DNA of 9,191 bases from DRGT01 sp022567895 (lineage in GTDB: Archaea; Thermoproteota; Nitrososphaeria; Nitrososphaerales; Nitrosopumilaceae): positions 1-9,191 of the forward strand of contig JADFGC010000051.1 in assembly GCA_022567895.1 (NCBI GenBank), written 5' to 3'. This document shows, piece by piece, positions 1 to 5,668 of this stretch. A program made the translations under genes and the position numbers. The notes beneath the pieces were generated by a model. It did no database searches. It saw only the letters and a program-made list of their open reading frames with translations, and was not told where the DNA came from. Every line of letters begins with the position of its first letter. Within the stretch, counting starts at the first letter, position 1.

Positions 1-44
1 TCTCATCTATTTCTAAAATAAAAGGTGGCAAGTCTGATCAATGA
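1..44 (+). CDS. rpl7ae: 50S ribosomal protein L7Ae, C-terminal tail (partial)
   Basis: The window opens inside a gene. Reading from base 3 gives 13 residues, SSISKIKGGKSDQ, then TGA at 42-44. The ATG of the S28e gene lies at 41-43, so stop and start share an ATGA overlap. A tail ending in KIKGGKxDQ matches my recollection of thaumarchaeal L7Ae, and L7Ae directly before S28e and L24e is a conserved archaeal gene order. L7Ae binds kink-turns in 23S rRNA and also in C/D and H/ACA guide RNAs and RNase P. Only the last 13 residues are visible, so the call rests on tail and context. Confidence 0.72.
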   Translation, partial: SSISKIKGGKSDQ

Positions 45-253
45 GTACAGAAACTGAAACAGTAACTCCCGCAGAGGTCATACAAATTGTTGGAAGGACT
101 GGCATAGCTGGTGAAGTTATTCAAGTTAGAGTAAGAATATTGGATGGAAGAGACAAAGGACGAATTCTAACAAGAAATGTAAAAGGTTCTGTTAGGATTA
201 ATGATATCTTAATGCTTCGTGAAACAGAAAGAGAAGCTAAGAAGATAAGGTAG
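41..253 (+). CDS. rps28e: 30S ribosomal protein S28e
   Basis: This 70-residue protein is the archaeal/eukaryotic small-subunit protein S28e, an OB-like beta-barrel near the mRNA exit of the ribosome, absent from bacteria. Family hallmarks are the central RILDGRDKGRILTRNVKGSVR stretch (about residues 32-52) and the C-terminal signature LRETEREAKKIR (59-70), which corresponds to the family's ESEREARRLR ending. Length is normal for the family. The ATG at 41 overlaps the upstream L7Ae stop by four bases, suggesting translational coupling, and the rpl24e start follows after eight bases. It is part of the ribosomal-protein/aIF5B operon and probably has no promoter of its own. Confidence 0.95.
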   Translation: MSTETETVTPAEVIQIVGRTGIAGEVIQVRVRILDGRDKGRILTRNVKGSVRINDILMLRETEREAKKIR

Positions 254-261
254 GCGATTAG

Positions 262-462
262 ATGAGTCTTTTAGTAAAACCATGCAGTTTTTGTGATAGA
301 CCAGTTGCAAAGGGTTCAGGTACAATGCTTGTGAAAAATGACGGAACTGTTTTCTGGTTTTGTTCCGCAAAATGCAAAAAAAACATGCTAGTGTTAAAGC
401 GTGATCCAAGAAAACTAAAGTGGACAAAAAAGTACGTCAAAGGCGGAATTAGAAAGAAGTAG
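262..462 (+). CDS. rpl24e: 50S ribosomal protein L24e
   Basis: A 66-residue zinc-ribbon protein of the large ribosomal subunit (L24e family). The four presumed zinc ligands are all present: C8 and C11 in CSFC, and C34 and C38 in CSAKC. Between them is the typical GSGTMLVKNDGTVFWFC beta-hairpin, and after them the basic stretch LKRDPRKLKWTKKY that contacts rRNA. Length agrees with archaeal members. Its ATG is eight bases after the S28e stop, and its TAG (460-462) is two bases before the ndk start, so it sits in the middle of a tightly packed operon. The ORFs on the opposite strand here are shadows. Confidence 0.95.
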   Translation: MSLLVKPCSFCDRPVAKGSGTMLVKNDGTVFWFCSAKCKKNMLVLKRDPRKLKWTKKYVKGGIRKK

Positions 463-464
463 CT

Positions 465-866
465 TTGTCCGAACAAACATTGATAGTATTAAAACCAGAC
501 TCAGTAGAGCGAAATTTAATTGGTGAAATTCTATCTAGATTTGAAAAATCAAATTTTAAAATTATTAAATTACAAAAGATGAATTATACAAAAAAAATGG
601 CTGAAGAATTTTATTCAGCTCATAAAGAAAAACCATTTTTTGGTGATCTAGTCTCGTATATCACCTCAGGACCTGTTGTTGCAGCAGTACTTGAAGGAGA
701 AAATGTTGTTGCAAAAACTCGTGAAATTAACGGAGAAACAGATCCTAAAAAAGCTGAAAAAGGCTCTATTCGTGGAGATTTTGGCATTGACATTACAAGC
801 AACACTATTCATGCGTCTGACTCTCCGCAAAGTTTTGAAAAGGAAGTGAAAGTAGTATTTCCGTGA
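465..866 (+). CDS. ndk: Nucleoside diphosphate kinase
   Basis: This cytoplasmic enzyme transfers a gamma-phosphate between nucleoside triphosphates and diphosphates through a phosphohistidine, keeping GTP, CTP, UTP and dNTP pools filled. The 133-residue protein keeps the active-site pattern: K10 in LKPD, Y50, R86, R103, N113 and the phosphorylated H116 in the NTIHASDS motif. It is short but complete compared with the usual 130-155 residues. The start is a TTG two bases after the rpl24e stop; no ATG lies near the conserved EQTLIVLKPD beginning. The infB ATG follows the stop by three bases. A GTP-regenerating enzyme beside the GTPase aIF5B fits, though this is a general archaeal gene order rather than proof of a complex. 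Confidence 0.96.
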   Translation: MSEQTLIVLKPDSVERNLIGEILSRFEKSNFKIIKLQKMNYTKKMAEEFYSAHKEKPFFGDLVSYITSGPVVAAVLEGENVVAKTREINGETDPKKAEKGSIRGDFGIDITSNTIHASDSPQSFEKEVKVVFP

Positions 867-869
867 TTA

Positions 870-2654
870 ATGTTGCAAATCAGACAACCAATTGTGGTAG
901 TACTTGGCCATGTAGATTCTGGAAAAACTTCACTTCTTGATAGAATTCGAGGTACAGGTGTTCAAGGAAGAGAAGCAGGAGGCATCACACAACACATCGG
1001 TGCGAGTTTTCTTCCAACTGAAACAATCAAAAAAACTTGTGGTGTATTATATAAAAAATTAGAACAATCTGAACAACAAGTTCCAGGAATTTTAGTAATT
1101 GACACACCAGGACACGAAGTTTTTACTAACCTTCGTGCACGTGGAGGATCAGCTGCAGACATTGCAATACTTGTAGTAGATGTAAATCGTGGTTTTCAAC
1201 CACAAACAAATGAAAGTTTGAAGATTTTAGAAAGCAGAAAGGTTCCTTTTGTTGTTGCATTAAACAAAACAGACCAGCTTTCAGGATGGAGACCAACTGA
1301 AACTTCTTTTATCTCACAAGCTATCAAAGAACAAGATCCCTCCATACAAACAGCACTAGATGAAAAAATCTATGATGTAGTAGGAACCCTATCCATTCTT
1401 GGCTACCAATCTGAAGCATTTTGGCGCGTTCAAGACTACAAAACTGAGATTGCCATAGTTCCTATTAGTGCAAAAACTGGTGTTGGCATTCCTGAACTTA
1501 TGGCCGTTTTAGTTGGACTGACTCAACAATACCTGCAAAAAAGATTAGACCAAAAAGAAAAATCAACTCGTGGAATTGTTCTTGAAGTAAAAGATGAGGT
1601 TGGTTTAGGACAAACAGCAAATGTCATTCTTATTGATGGTTCAATCAAAAAAGGTGACACTATTATTGTTGCAAAAAGAGATTCAGTAATTGTCACAAAA
1701 CCAAAAGCAATTTTGTTACCAAAACCACTTGATGAAATGCGTGATCCTAGAGATAAATTCAAACCAGTTGACGAAGTTCAAGCAGCAGCTGGAATAAAGA
1801 TCGTATCACCAGAATTGGAAGGTGTTTTACCTGGAAGTACCCTTTATGTCGCAACAAACGAATCTGAAGTTTCAGAATTTAAGAGTAAAATAGAATCAGA
1901 AATGAAATCAGTCTTTATTGAAAAAGAAACTGATGGAGTGATTCTAAAATGTGATACGATTGGTTCACTTGAAGCCATAACTGAGATGCTAAAGCGGGAA
2001 CAAGTTCCAGTGTCAAAAGCAGATATTGGATCTGTGAATCGTCGCGATGTAATGGAAGCAAAGGCCGTTAAAGAAAATGATAGACATCTTGGAGTTATTT
2101 TATCGTTTAATGTTAAAACACTTACAGATGCAAAAGAAGAATCAGAAAATAATCATATCAAGATATTTGATGAAAATGTAATTTACAACTTGATTGATAA
2201 TTACACAAAATGGGTTCAAGATGATACTGCCCATGAAGAAGATGCAATATTTGCAGAGCTTACACCAATTTCTAAATTCACATTTCTTAAAGGATATGTG
2301 TTTAGAAATAATAATCCTGCTGTGTTTGGAATCAGAGTTGATGTTGGTGAGCTTAGACAAAAAGTACGGTTTATGAGAAAAGATGGAAAGAAAATTGGTA
2401 CAGTCCATCAATTACAACATGAAGGAAAAACAATAGGATCTGCAAAAACTGGTCAAGAAGTTGCTTGTTCTGTGAAAGGTGTTACTATTGGCAGGCAAAT
2501 CCTAGAGGAGGATGAGTTTTACACTCTGCCAAATTCAAGTGAAGCAAAACAACTACTCAATCGATTTGCATCAAAGCTCAGCCCAGAACAATTTGCATTA
2601 TTAAATGAAATAGTAGAGATTCAGCGCAAAAAAGACGCTGCATATGGTTACTAA
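870..2654 (+). CDS. infB: Translation initiation factor aIF5B (IF-2 homologue)
   Basis: A 594-residue translational GTPase that promotes ribosomal subunit joining in archaea and eukaryotes. G-domain motifs are intact: P-loop GHVDSGKT (13-20), the switch I region GGITQHIG (37-44), DTPGHE (78-83, H82 being the catalytic-type histidine), NKTD (132-135) and SAKTG (200-204). Beyond them come the EF-Tu-like domain II (from about 232), the IF-2 domain III-like region (about 345-430, including LKCDTIGSLEAI) and a second beta-barrel and helical C-terminus. Like other archaeal forms it lacks the long bacterial/eukaryotic N-terminal extension, so it begins almost at the G domain. It closes the ribosomal operon, and its last four bases overlap a convergent small gene. 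Confidence 0.97.
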   Translation: MLQIRQPIVVVLGHVDSGKTSLLDRIRGTGVQGREAGGITQHIGASFLPTETIKKTCGVLYKKLEQSEQQVPGILVIDTPGHEVFTNLRARGGSAADIAILVVDVNRGFQPQTNESLKILESRKVPFVVALNKTDQLSGWRPTETSFISQAIKEQDPSIQTALDEKIYDVVGTLSILGYQSEAFWRVQDYKTEIAIVPISAKTGVGIPELMAVLVGLTQQYLQKRLDQKEKSTRGIVLEVKDEVGLGQTANVILIDGSIKKGDTIIVAKRDSVIVTKPKAILLPKPLDEMRDPRDKFKPVDEVQAAAGIKIVSPELEGVLPGSTLYVATNESEVSEFKSKIESEMKSVFIEKETDGVILKCDTIGSLEAITEMLKREQVPVSKADIGSVNRRDVMEAKAVKENDRHLGVILSFNVKTLTDAKEESENNHIKIFDENVIYNLIDNYTKWVQDDTAHEEDAIFAELTPISKFTFLKGYVFRNNNPAVFGIRVDVGELRQKVRFMRKDGKKIGTVHQLQHEGKTIGSAKTGQEVACSVKGVTIGRQILEEDEFYTLPNSSEAKQLLNRFASKLSPEQFALLNEIVEIQRKKDAAYGY

Positions 2655-2776
2655 ACTGAGTTATACAGTATTACCAATGCAGCAATTATTCCAATAACTA
2701 TGGGAATATACCATTTGGGAACATTTTTTGGTTTTCCAGCAGAAAATAGAGAATCTTTTCCGTTATCGGGTTTCAC
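2651..2776 (-). CDS. Small single-pass membrane protein, 41 aa, unknown function
   Basis: Read on the minus strand from a GTG (2776-2774) to TAG (2653-2651), this gives 41 residues. A polar, basic N-terminal half (KPDNGKDSLFSAGKPKNVPK) is followed by one membrane segment, about residues 22-38 (WYIPIVIGIIAALVILY), and a three-residue tail. The KNVPKWYIP juncture is typical of a designed membrane boundary rather than random translation. An in-frame TAA lies three codons before the GTG, so no earlier start is possible. The stop overlaps the convergent infB stop by four bases. It lies 48 bases downstream of another tiny membrane gene that follows the plastocyanin-like gene, so it may be the end of a three-gene unit. 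No function is recognised. Confidence 0.68.
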   Translation of the reverse strand: MKPDNGKDSLFSAGKPKNVPKWYIPIVIGIIAALVILYNSV

Positions 2777-2824
2777 AATTTAATTTAGCATTCATATCAT
2801 TTACTACTTTCTAAATTTCATTAA

Positions 2825-2956
2825 CTAACAAGAAAAGTCGGTTCTGTCTTTCATCATATTATAAAATTCAAAGCCAGAATATTGGTGTGTAATTGTATAA
2901 GGAATAACTCCAATAACAGTTGAAGCAATGATAACAATTGCAGTATGCTTGTTCAT
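2825..2956 (-). CDS. Small membrane-associated protein, 43 aa, unknown function
   Basis: An ATG (2956-2954) to TAG (2827-2825) reading frame on the minus strand encodes 43 residues. Residues 5-22 (TAIVIIASTVIGVIPYTI) form a hydrophobic segment after a short basic start (MNKH). The rest is a polar tail, THQYSGFEFYNMMKDRTDFSC, rich in aromatic and charged residues and ending in a cysteine. Codon pattern and sharp hydrophobic/polar division look genuine. The start is seven bases after the stop of the plastocyanin-like gene on the same strand, so co-transcription is very likely. I believe similar short peptides occur in other marine Thaumarchaeota, but I cannot check this. A role with the copper protein is inference from position only. 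Confidence 0.7.
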   Translation of the reverse strand: MNKHTAIVIIASTVIGVIPYTITHQYSGFEFYNMMKDRTDFSC

Positions 2957-2963
2957 TTGTAAT

Positions 2964-3608
2964 CTAAGAAACTTGGATTATGCCTCTCATCCATGGATGA
3001 ACCATACAGAAATATTCGTATGTCCCAGCCTCATCAAATGTATGTGAAAATGTGGTGCCTGCCATAAACAAACTACTGTCAAAAACACCACCTGGCTCAT
3101 CAGATGGATTTCCACTTGTAACTGTATGAGCTGCAGAATCAACATTGCTCCAAATTACATCGCCACCAACTGCAATTGAAACTTCATATGGAATGAAACA
3201 CTCGTTTGTTTCATCACATCCTGGAACACCAGAACCTTCTGCAACATTTACCTTAACTGTAGCCGGTAACATTAGTTGTTCTTCGGGAACTTCACTTGGT
3301 ATTGGCTCAGCTTCAAACTCTTCAACAGAAATACTTTCTTCTAATTCAACAGAAAATTCTTCAGCAACAAGCTCTTCACGTACAATCATTTCAGGAACAT
3401 CTTCAAATCCTGGTGCTGGAACTGGAGAACTAGTTGGTTCTGTAACAGAGATAGTTTCAGAAATTTCTACAGTACGTGTAGATTTTGGAACACTTACATC
3501 ATCAGGAGATGCAGCAATTAGACCTAATATTCCTACTGTAAGAAATATCATTACTCCAATAATCCAAATCTCCATCCTCATAGCTGAATCGGGTTTCTTT
3601 TTAGGCAT
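2964..3608 (-). CDS. Membrane-anchored plastocyanin-like (type 1 copper) protein
   Basis: A 214-residue blue-copper protein, probably an electron carrier on the outer face of the cytoplasmic membrane. Order: a short basic N-terminus, one membrane segment (about 13-33), an acidic, Glu/Ser/Pro-rich stalk (about 45-112), then a cupredoxin domain (about 115-214). All four expected copper ligands are visible: H161 in AAHTVTSG, then C201, H204 and M207 in the CMVHPWM motif. C131 and C137 (CDETNEC) could form a disulfide. The ATG at 3608 gives a basic cytoplasmic tail; M10 or M12 are possible alternatives. A box-A-like TGATATAAT lies about 39 bases upstream. It heads an apparent unit with two tiny membrane genes. 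Multiple plastocyanin-like proteins are a hallmark of ammonia-oxidising archaea, which lack c-type cytochromes. The redox partner cannot be read from the sequence. Confidence 0.92.
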   Translation of the reverse strand: MPKKKPDSAMRMEIWIIGVMIFLTVGILGLIAASPDDVSVPKSTRTVEISETISVTEPTSSPVPAPGFEDVPEMIVREELVAEEFSVELEESISVEEFEAEPIPSEVPEEQLMLPATVKVNVAEGSGVPGCDETNECFIPYEVSIAVGGDVIWSNVDSAAHTVTSGNPSDEPGGVFDSSLFMAGTTFSHTFDEAGTYEYFCMVHPWMRGIIQVS

Positions 3609-3704
3609 TGATAAAGTATTCTAAATTTAGTACAGCTTTTACCATTATATCAGAAAAAATTCAGTCATTCTATCAAAGGCAAAAAATGTTACTTATTTTC
3701 AACA

Positions 3705-3866
3705 TTGAGCGAATCTTGGGAAAAATCATACGATATTCTTAATGAGGCAAATGACAAAATTTCAAAAAATAACAAATTTGTTAAAACCGAGATGTCTCTT
3801 CCGGATAAACCAGAGAAGCTGAAGGGGGTATGTAGGCCCTTTCAGTTTTTTGATTCTAGTTATTAA
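3705..3866 (+). CDS. Possible small protein, 53 aa, unknown function
   Basis: From a TTG at 3705 to TAA at 3864-3866 there is an open frame of 53 residues: a charged, helix-prone first half (SESWEKSYDILNEANDK, then ISKNNKFVKTEMSLPDKPEK) and a short end KLKGVCRPFQFFDSSY. Codons are frequently of RNY type and the start context (attgagc) resembles that of archease downstream (attgagc), which also uses TTG. Against it: no clear promoter, and the last third of the frame contains a hairpin followed by a T run that looks like a terminator. If transcription stopped there the message would lack a stop codon. It may be a real small cytosolic protein, or the region may be a noncoding RNA. No family recognised. 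Confidence 0.48.
   Translation: MSESWEKSYDILNEANDKISKNNKFVKTEMSLPDKPEKLKGVCRPFQFFDSSY
3813..3851 (+). terminator. Hairpin followed by T6, terminator-like
   Basis: CTGAAGGGG (3819-3827) pairs with CCCTTTCAG (3837-3845) over nine positions (one G-U), with a nine-base loop. Six T follow (3846-3851), and the A/G-rich bases before the left arm can pair with these T, extending the stem, as in intrinsic terminators. It would end transcription just before the archease promoter, but it lies inside the 53-codon frame. Archaeal termination needs mainly the T run, so the hairpin might serve RNA stability instead. Confidence 0.5.
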
Positions 3867-3869
3867 TAG
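3859..3869 (+). promoter_or_regulatory. Box-A-like promoter element for archease
   Basis: The AT-rich segment GTTATTAATAG is centred about 28 bases before the archease TTG at 3893, the spacing expected for a TATA element giving a leaderless or nearly leaderless transcript. Short match; position is the main support. Confidence 0.4.
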
Positions 3870-3892
3870 CCGAGATTATATCAAAAGAATAA

Positions 3893-4309
3893 TTGAGCAT
3901 ACAATATCTAGAGCATACAACTGACGCATTCATTCTAGTAACTGCACCGAGTTTAACTGACGCATTTACACTTGCAGGACAATCCGTGGTTGATACAACA
4001 CTAGACAAAAAAACAATTGAAGAAAAAGAACAAAGAACTCTTACAGTTTCAGGAAAAGACCTAAGATATCTACTCTTTAATTGGCTTGAAGAAGTAAACT
4101 ATCAATTAATTACAGAAGGCTTTGCAATTGCAAGGTTTTCACTTGATATTTCAAAAAACTCCACATACGAACTAAAATCTACGATATTTGGTGAACCGAT
4201 AGATTTGAAAAAACATCACTTTAAGGTAGAAATTAAAGCACCAACCTTTCACATGATGGAAATAAAACAAAATGGTCAGGTAACAATGAGATTTCTACTT
4301 GATTTGTAA
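3893..4309 (+). CDS. Archease, RtcB tRNA ligase cofactor
   Basis: A 138-residue protein of the archease family. Archease activates the RNA ligase RtcB, speeding guanylylation and permitting multiple turnover in tRNA exon joining. Family features in order: YLEHTTDAFI (5-14), corresponding to the usual EHTADxxI start; the ALAGQSVVDTT-like helix (26-36); DLRYLLFNWLEEVNY (56-70); KKHHFKVEIKAPTFHMMEI (106-124); and the C-terminal acidic residue D137 in RFLLDL. D11, D34 and D137 are the likely metal-binding acids. Length is normal. The TTG start at 3893 places the protein directly at the conserved beginning; there is no nearby ATG. It appears monocistronic, with rtcB not in this window. Confidence 0.93.
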   Translation: MSIQYLEHTTDAFILVTAPSLTDAFTLAGQSVVDTTLDKKTIEEKEQRTLTVSGKDLRYLLFNWLEEVNYQLITEGFAIARFSLDISKNSTYELKSTIFGEPIDLKKHHFKVEIKAPTFHMMEIKQNGQVTMRFLLDL

Positions 4310-4379
4310 TTTCAACATCTTACAAAATTTATGCGTAAACAAAGCAGGACGCCCCTATTACCAATTACAATAATTACGT

Positions 4380-4447
4380 ACTAGTAATACTTAAGAGCTC
4401 ATGAAAAGTATGAACTTCATCACTTTTGATCATACTTAAGTTCTAGT
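4380..4447. repeat. Imperfect inverted repeat, extended hairpin
   Basis: Nested matching arms run inward: ACTAG (4380-4384) with CTAGT (4443-4447); ACTTAAG (4389-4395) with CTTAAGT (4435-4441); ATGA (4401-4404) with TCAT (4430-4433); AAAAGT (4404-4409) with ACTTTT (4422-4427); and ATGAA/TTCAT around one base at 4415. Interior loops separate the blocks. The symmetry allows it to act on transcripts from either strand, as expected for a two-way terminator between convergent genes. It could also be a worn miniature transposon, but no target duplication is evident. Confidence 0.55.
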
Positions 4448-4466
4448 TTAGCAATAATTAAGAAAA

Positions 4467-4526
4467 GACGAGGACATACAAGATGATTCAGGGCATTGGG
4501 GTTGTTGAAAACATCTAATCCTCGCC
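4467..4526. other. Foldable segment, possible small structured RNA
   Basis: CGAGGA (4469-4474) pairs with TCCTCG (4519-4524), with an extra G-C pair outside an A-C mismatch. Inside, AGATG (4481-4485) pairs with CATCT (4512-4516), leaving a 26-base apical loop. The G+C content is higher than that of the flanking spacer. On the minus strand the outer stem is followed by TCTTTTCTT, so a terminator of the plastocyanin-like gene is one reading. I looked for C/D and H/ACA boxes and found only degenerate matches, so I do not name an RNA family. Confidence 0.35.
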
Positions 4527-4569
4527 AACTTTTGCAGAAAAACAATGCTTAATAACTTTTCTAAAAACT

Positions 4570-5403
4570 TTAGATCTTTGAAATAATTTTTGATCTTGAT
4601 ACAGCAAATATTACTGCAATCATTGAAGTTGCAAGAACTACTGTTGATAAAACACCAAATTCTGGTACTACTGAAGTTCCAAGAATCGTAACTTGTTCAG
4701 TAGTTTCAGTCACAGGAATTGTTACTACATTTATTCCACCTTCAGAAATTACTTCAAAGTTAGTAACCGATTCTCCATCGGCCCAAATCACATTAGGGTT
4801 ACTAATGAGATCTTTCGATAAATACAAAGTCAGAGTATTATCATCATTTTGAGGCTTTGTTGGTAGGAGGGTAAAGGTAATTGCTTTTTGATCTTCATCA
4901 ACTGTTGCATCTGCAATCACTCTATTGAAATCATATTCGACATCAAATGTTGTAGAACCATCTCCAGCGTCATCTCCAACATTTTGTATCACACTAAAGG
5001 CTGATTTTACTACAACAATTCCTGTCATCCATGGATGTATGGTACAAAAGTATGGATATGCTCCTTCATCTGTAAATCTATATGACCAAGATGCTCCAAC
5101 AGAAAAAAGTTTACTATCAAAAATTCCATCAGGTCCTTCTCCCCCTAAATCAGGAGAAATTCCAGAAGTTACTGTGTGAAATTCAGTGTCTGCATTTGAC
5201 CACTTTACTGTATCTCCTGGCAAAACATGAATCTCTCCAGATGTATCCCCATCTTTTTCACTTTGCCAAAAATATGGAGCTTGAGGATCTGCAGCACCAG
5301 TTGGTATGTTTATTGTATAGGTTGATTGAGCAAAAACAGAATTTGTACCAAATAAAACAAAGATTACCGAAACTACTATAATGATTTTAAAATTAAATTT
5401 CAC
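4570..5403 (-). CDS. Secreted plastocyanin-like copper protein with PEFG C-terminal anchor
   Basis: A 277-residue exported cupredoxin. Residues 1-25 are a signal peptide (KFNFK, hydrophobic core, cleavage likely after VFA). The copper domain spans about 27-134 with ligands H76 (FHTVTSG), C120, H123 and M126 (CTIHPWM). A second, beta-rich domain of unknown role (about 135-243) follows. The C-terminus carries VVPEFG (245-250), a hydrophobic segment (about 251-269) and a basic tail SRSK, the layout of PEFG-CTERM sorting signals in Thaumarchaeota. The protein is therefore probably held at the cell surface. The start is GTG at 5403; it gives an ideal signal peptide. A TTTTTAA element (5427-5433) centred 26 bases upstream suits a leaderless transcript. 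Electron transfer is inferred; a copper-delivery role is possible. Confidence 0.93.
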   Translation of the reverse strand: MKFNFKIIIVVSVIFVLFGTNSVFAQSTYTINIPTGAADPQAPYFWQSEKDGDTSGEIHVLPGDTVKWSNADTEFHTVTSGISPDLGGEGPDGIFDSKLFSVGASWSYRFTDEGAYPYFCTIHPWMTGIVVVKSAFSVIQNVGDDAGDGSTTFDVEYDFNRVIADATVDEDQKAITFTLLPTKPQNDDNTLTLYLSKDLISNPNVIWADGESVTNFEVISEGGINVVTIPVTETTEQVTILGTSVVPEFGVLSTVVLATSMIAVIFAVSRSKIISKI

Positions 5404-5426
5404 AGAATTTAATTGATTTTCTCTGC

Positions 5427-5475
5427 TTTTTAACTTTGATAGTTTTCGTAATGAAAAATCAATTTCTTTTATAAT
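5427..5475 (-). promoter_or_regulatory. Promoter region of the PEFG plastocyanin-like gene
   Basis: Two box-A candidates precede the GTG at 5403. TTAAAAA (5433-5427, read on the minus strand) is centred about 26-27 bases upstream and would give a leaderless message. ATTATAAAA (5475-5467) is the better TATA match but would leave a leader of roughly 40 bases. I cannot choose between them from sequence alone. Confidence 0.45.
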
Positions 5476-5481
5476 ACCACT

Positions 5482-5604
5482 TTATTCTAAAGGAAAATCT
5501 ACTTCACAAATAGGGCATCGTCCTCTATCGCCCTTGTAACTATCATTATAATATCTGACAATCTCTGTGTGACATTGATGACAGATTATTTTTTCTAGCG
5601 ACAA
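5482..5604 (-). CDS. Small zinc-ribbon protein, 40 aa, unknown function
   Basis: A minus-strand frame from TTG (5604-5602) to TAA (5484-5482) encodes 40 residues with two knuckles: C8-H-Q-C11 and C30-P-I-C33, separated by 18 residues rich in Tyr, Asp and Arg (HTEIVRYYNDSYKGDRGR). This CxxC/CPxC pairing is the usual four-cysteine zinc site of a rubredoxin-like or ribbon fold. No ATG or GTG lies in frame before it, and an in-frame TAA occurs ten codons upstream. The box A at 5625-5633 is 25 bases before the TTG, which supports this start. It ends 78 bases before the PEFG plastocyanin-like gene on the same strand; that gene has its own promoter candidates. It may bind nucleic acid or a protein partner; I cannot tell. 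Confidence 0.78.
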   Translation of the reverse strand: MSLEKIICHQCHTEIVRYYNDSYKGDRGRCPICEVDFPLE

Positions 5605-5624
5605 CGAGCTAATTACACATTCTC

Positions 5625-5633
5625 TTTATTTAA
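5625..5633 (-). promoter_or_regulatory. Box A promoter of the zinc-ribbon gene
   Basis: TTAAATAAA on the minus strand is centred 25 bases before the TTG at 5604, the spacing of a leaderless archaeal promoter. This spacing is the best evidence that the 40-codon frame starts at that TTG. Confidence 0.55.
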
Positions 5634-5668
5634 CTACACTTCCAGATCTCCATATTTGGCATAATAAT

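Larger units (their letters stand above)
4310..4569. other. Convergent spacer without a gene
   Basis: These 260 bases lie between the ends of archease (+) and the PEFG plastocyanin-like gene (-). All six frames give only peptides of under 20 codons. The spacer holds a long imperfect inverted repeat (4380-4447) and a second foldable segment (4467-4526), listed separately. No box A followed by a convincing start codon is seen. Confidence 0.75.

Noticed and set aside
2990..3001. CATCCATGGATG-type perfect palindrome, recurring near 5026-5037
   Set aside because: It encodes the conserved HPWM copper-ligand stretch in both plastocyanin-like genes; the symmetry follows from the codons and is not a repeat element or operator.
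3145..3624. 159-codon plus-strand frame opposite the N-terminal plastocyanin-like gene
   Set aside because: It is a low-complexity Ser/Thr-rich shadow created by the Glu/Ser/Pro-rich stalk codons on the other strand; the copper-site protein is clearly the real gene.
4331..4384. 17-codon ATG frame (MRKQSRTPLLPITIITY) after archease
   Set aside because: Too short, no promoter or ribosome site, and its end runs into the inverted repeat; chance open frame.
4382..4438. Minus-strand 19-codon frame across the inverted repeat
   Set aside because: Length and content are at the level expected by chance, and the sequence is better explained by the hairpin arms.
4467..4526. C/D-box guide RNA or tRNA in the convergent spacer
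   Set aside because: The best box C match is only five of seven (ATGATTC), there is no proper CTGA at the partner position on that strand, and no T-loop or acceptor stem of a tRNA is present.
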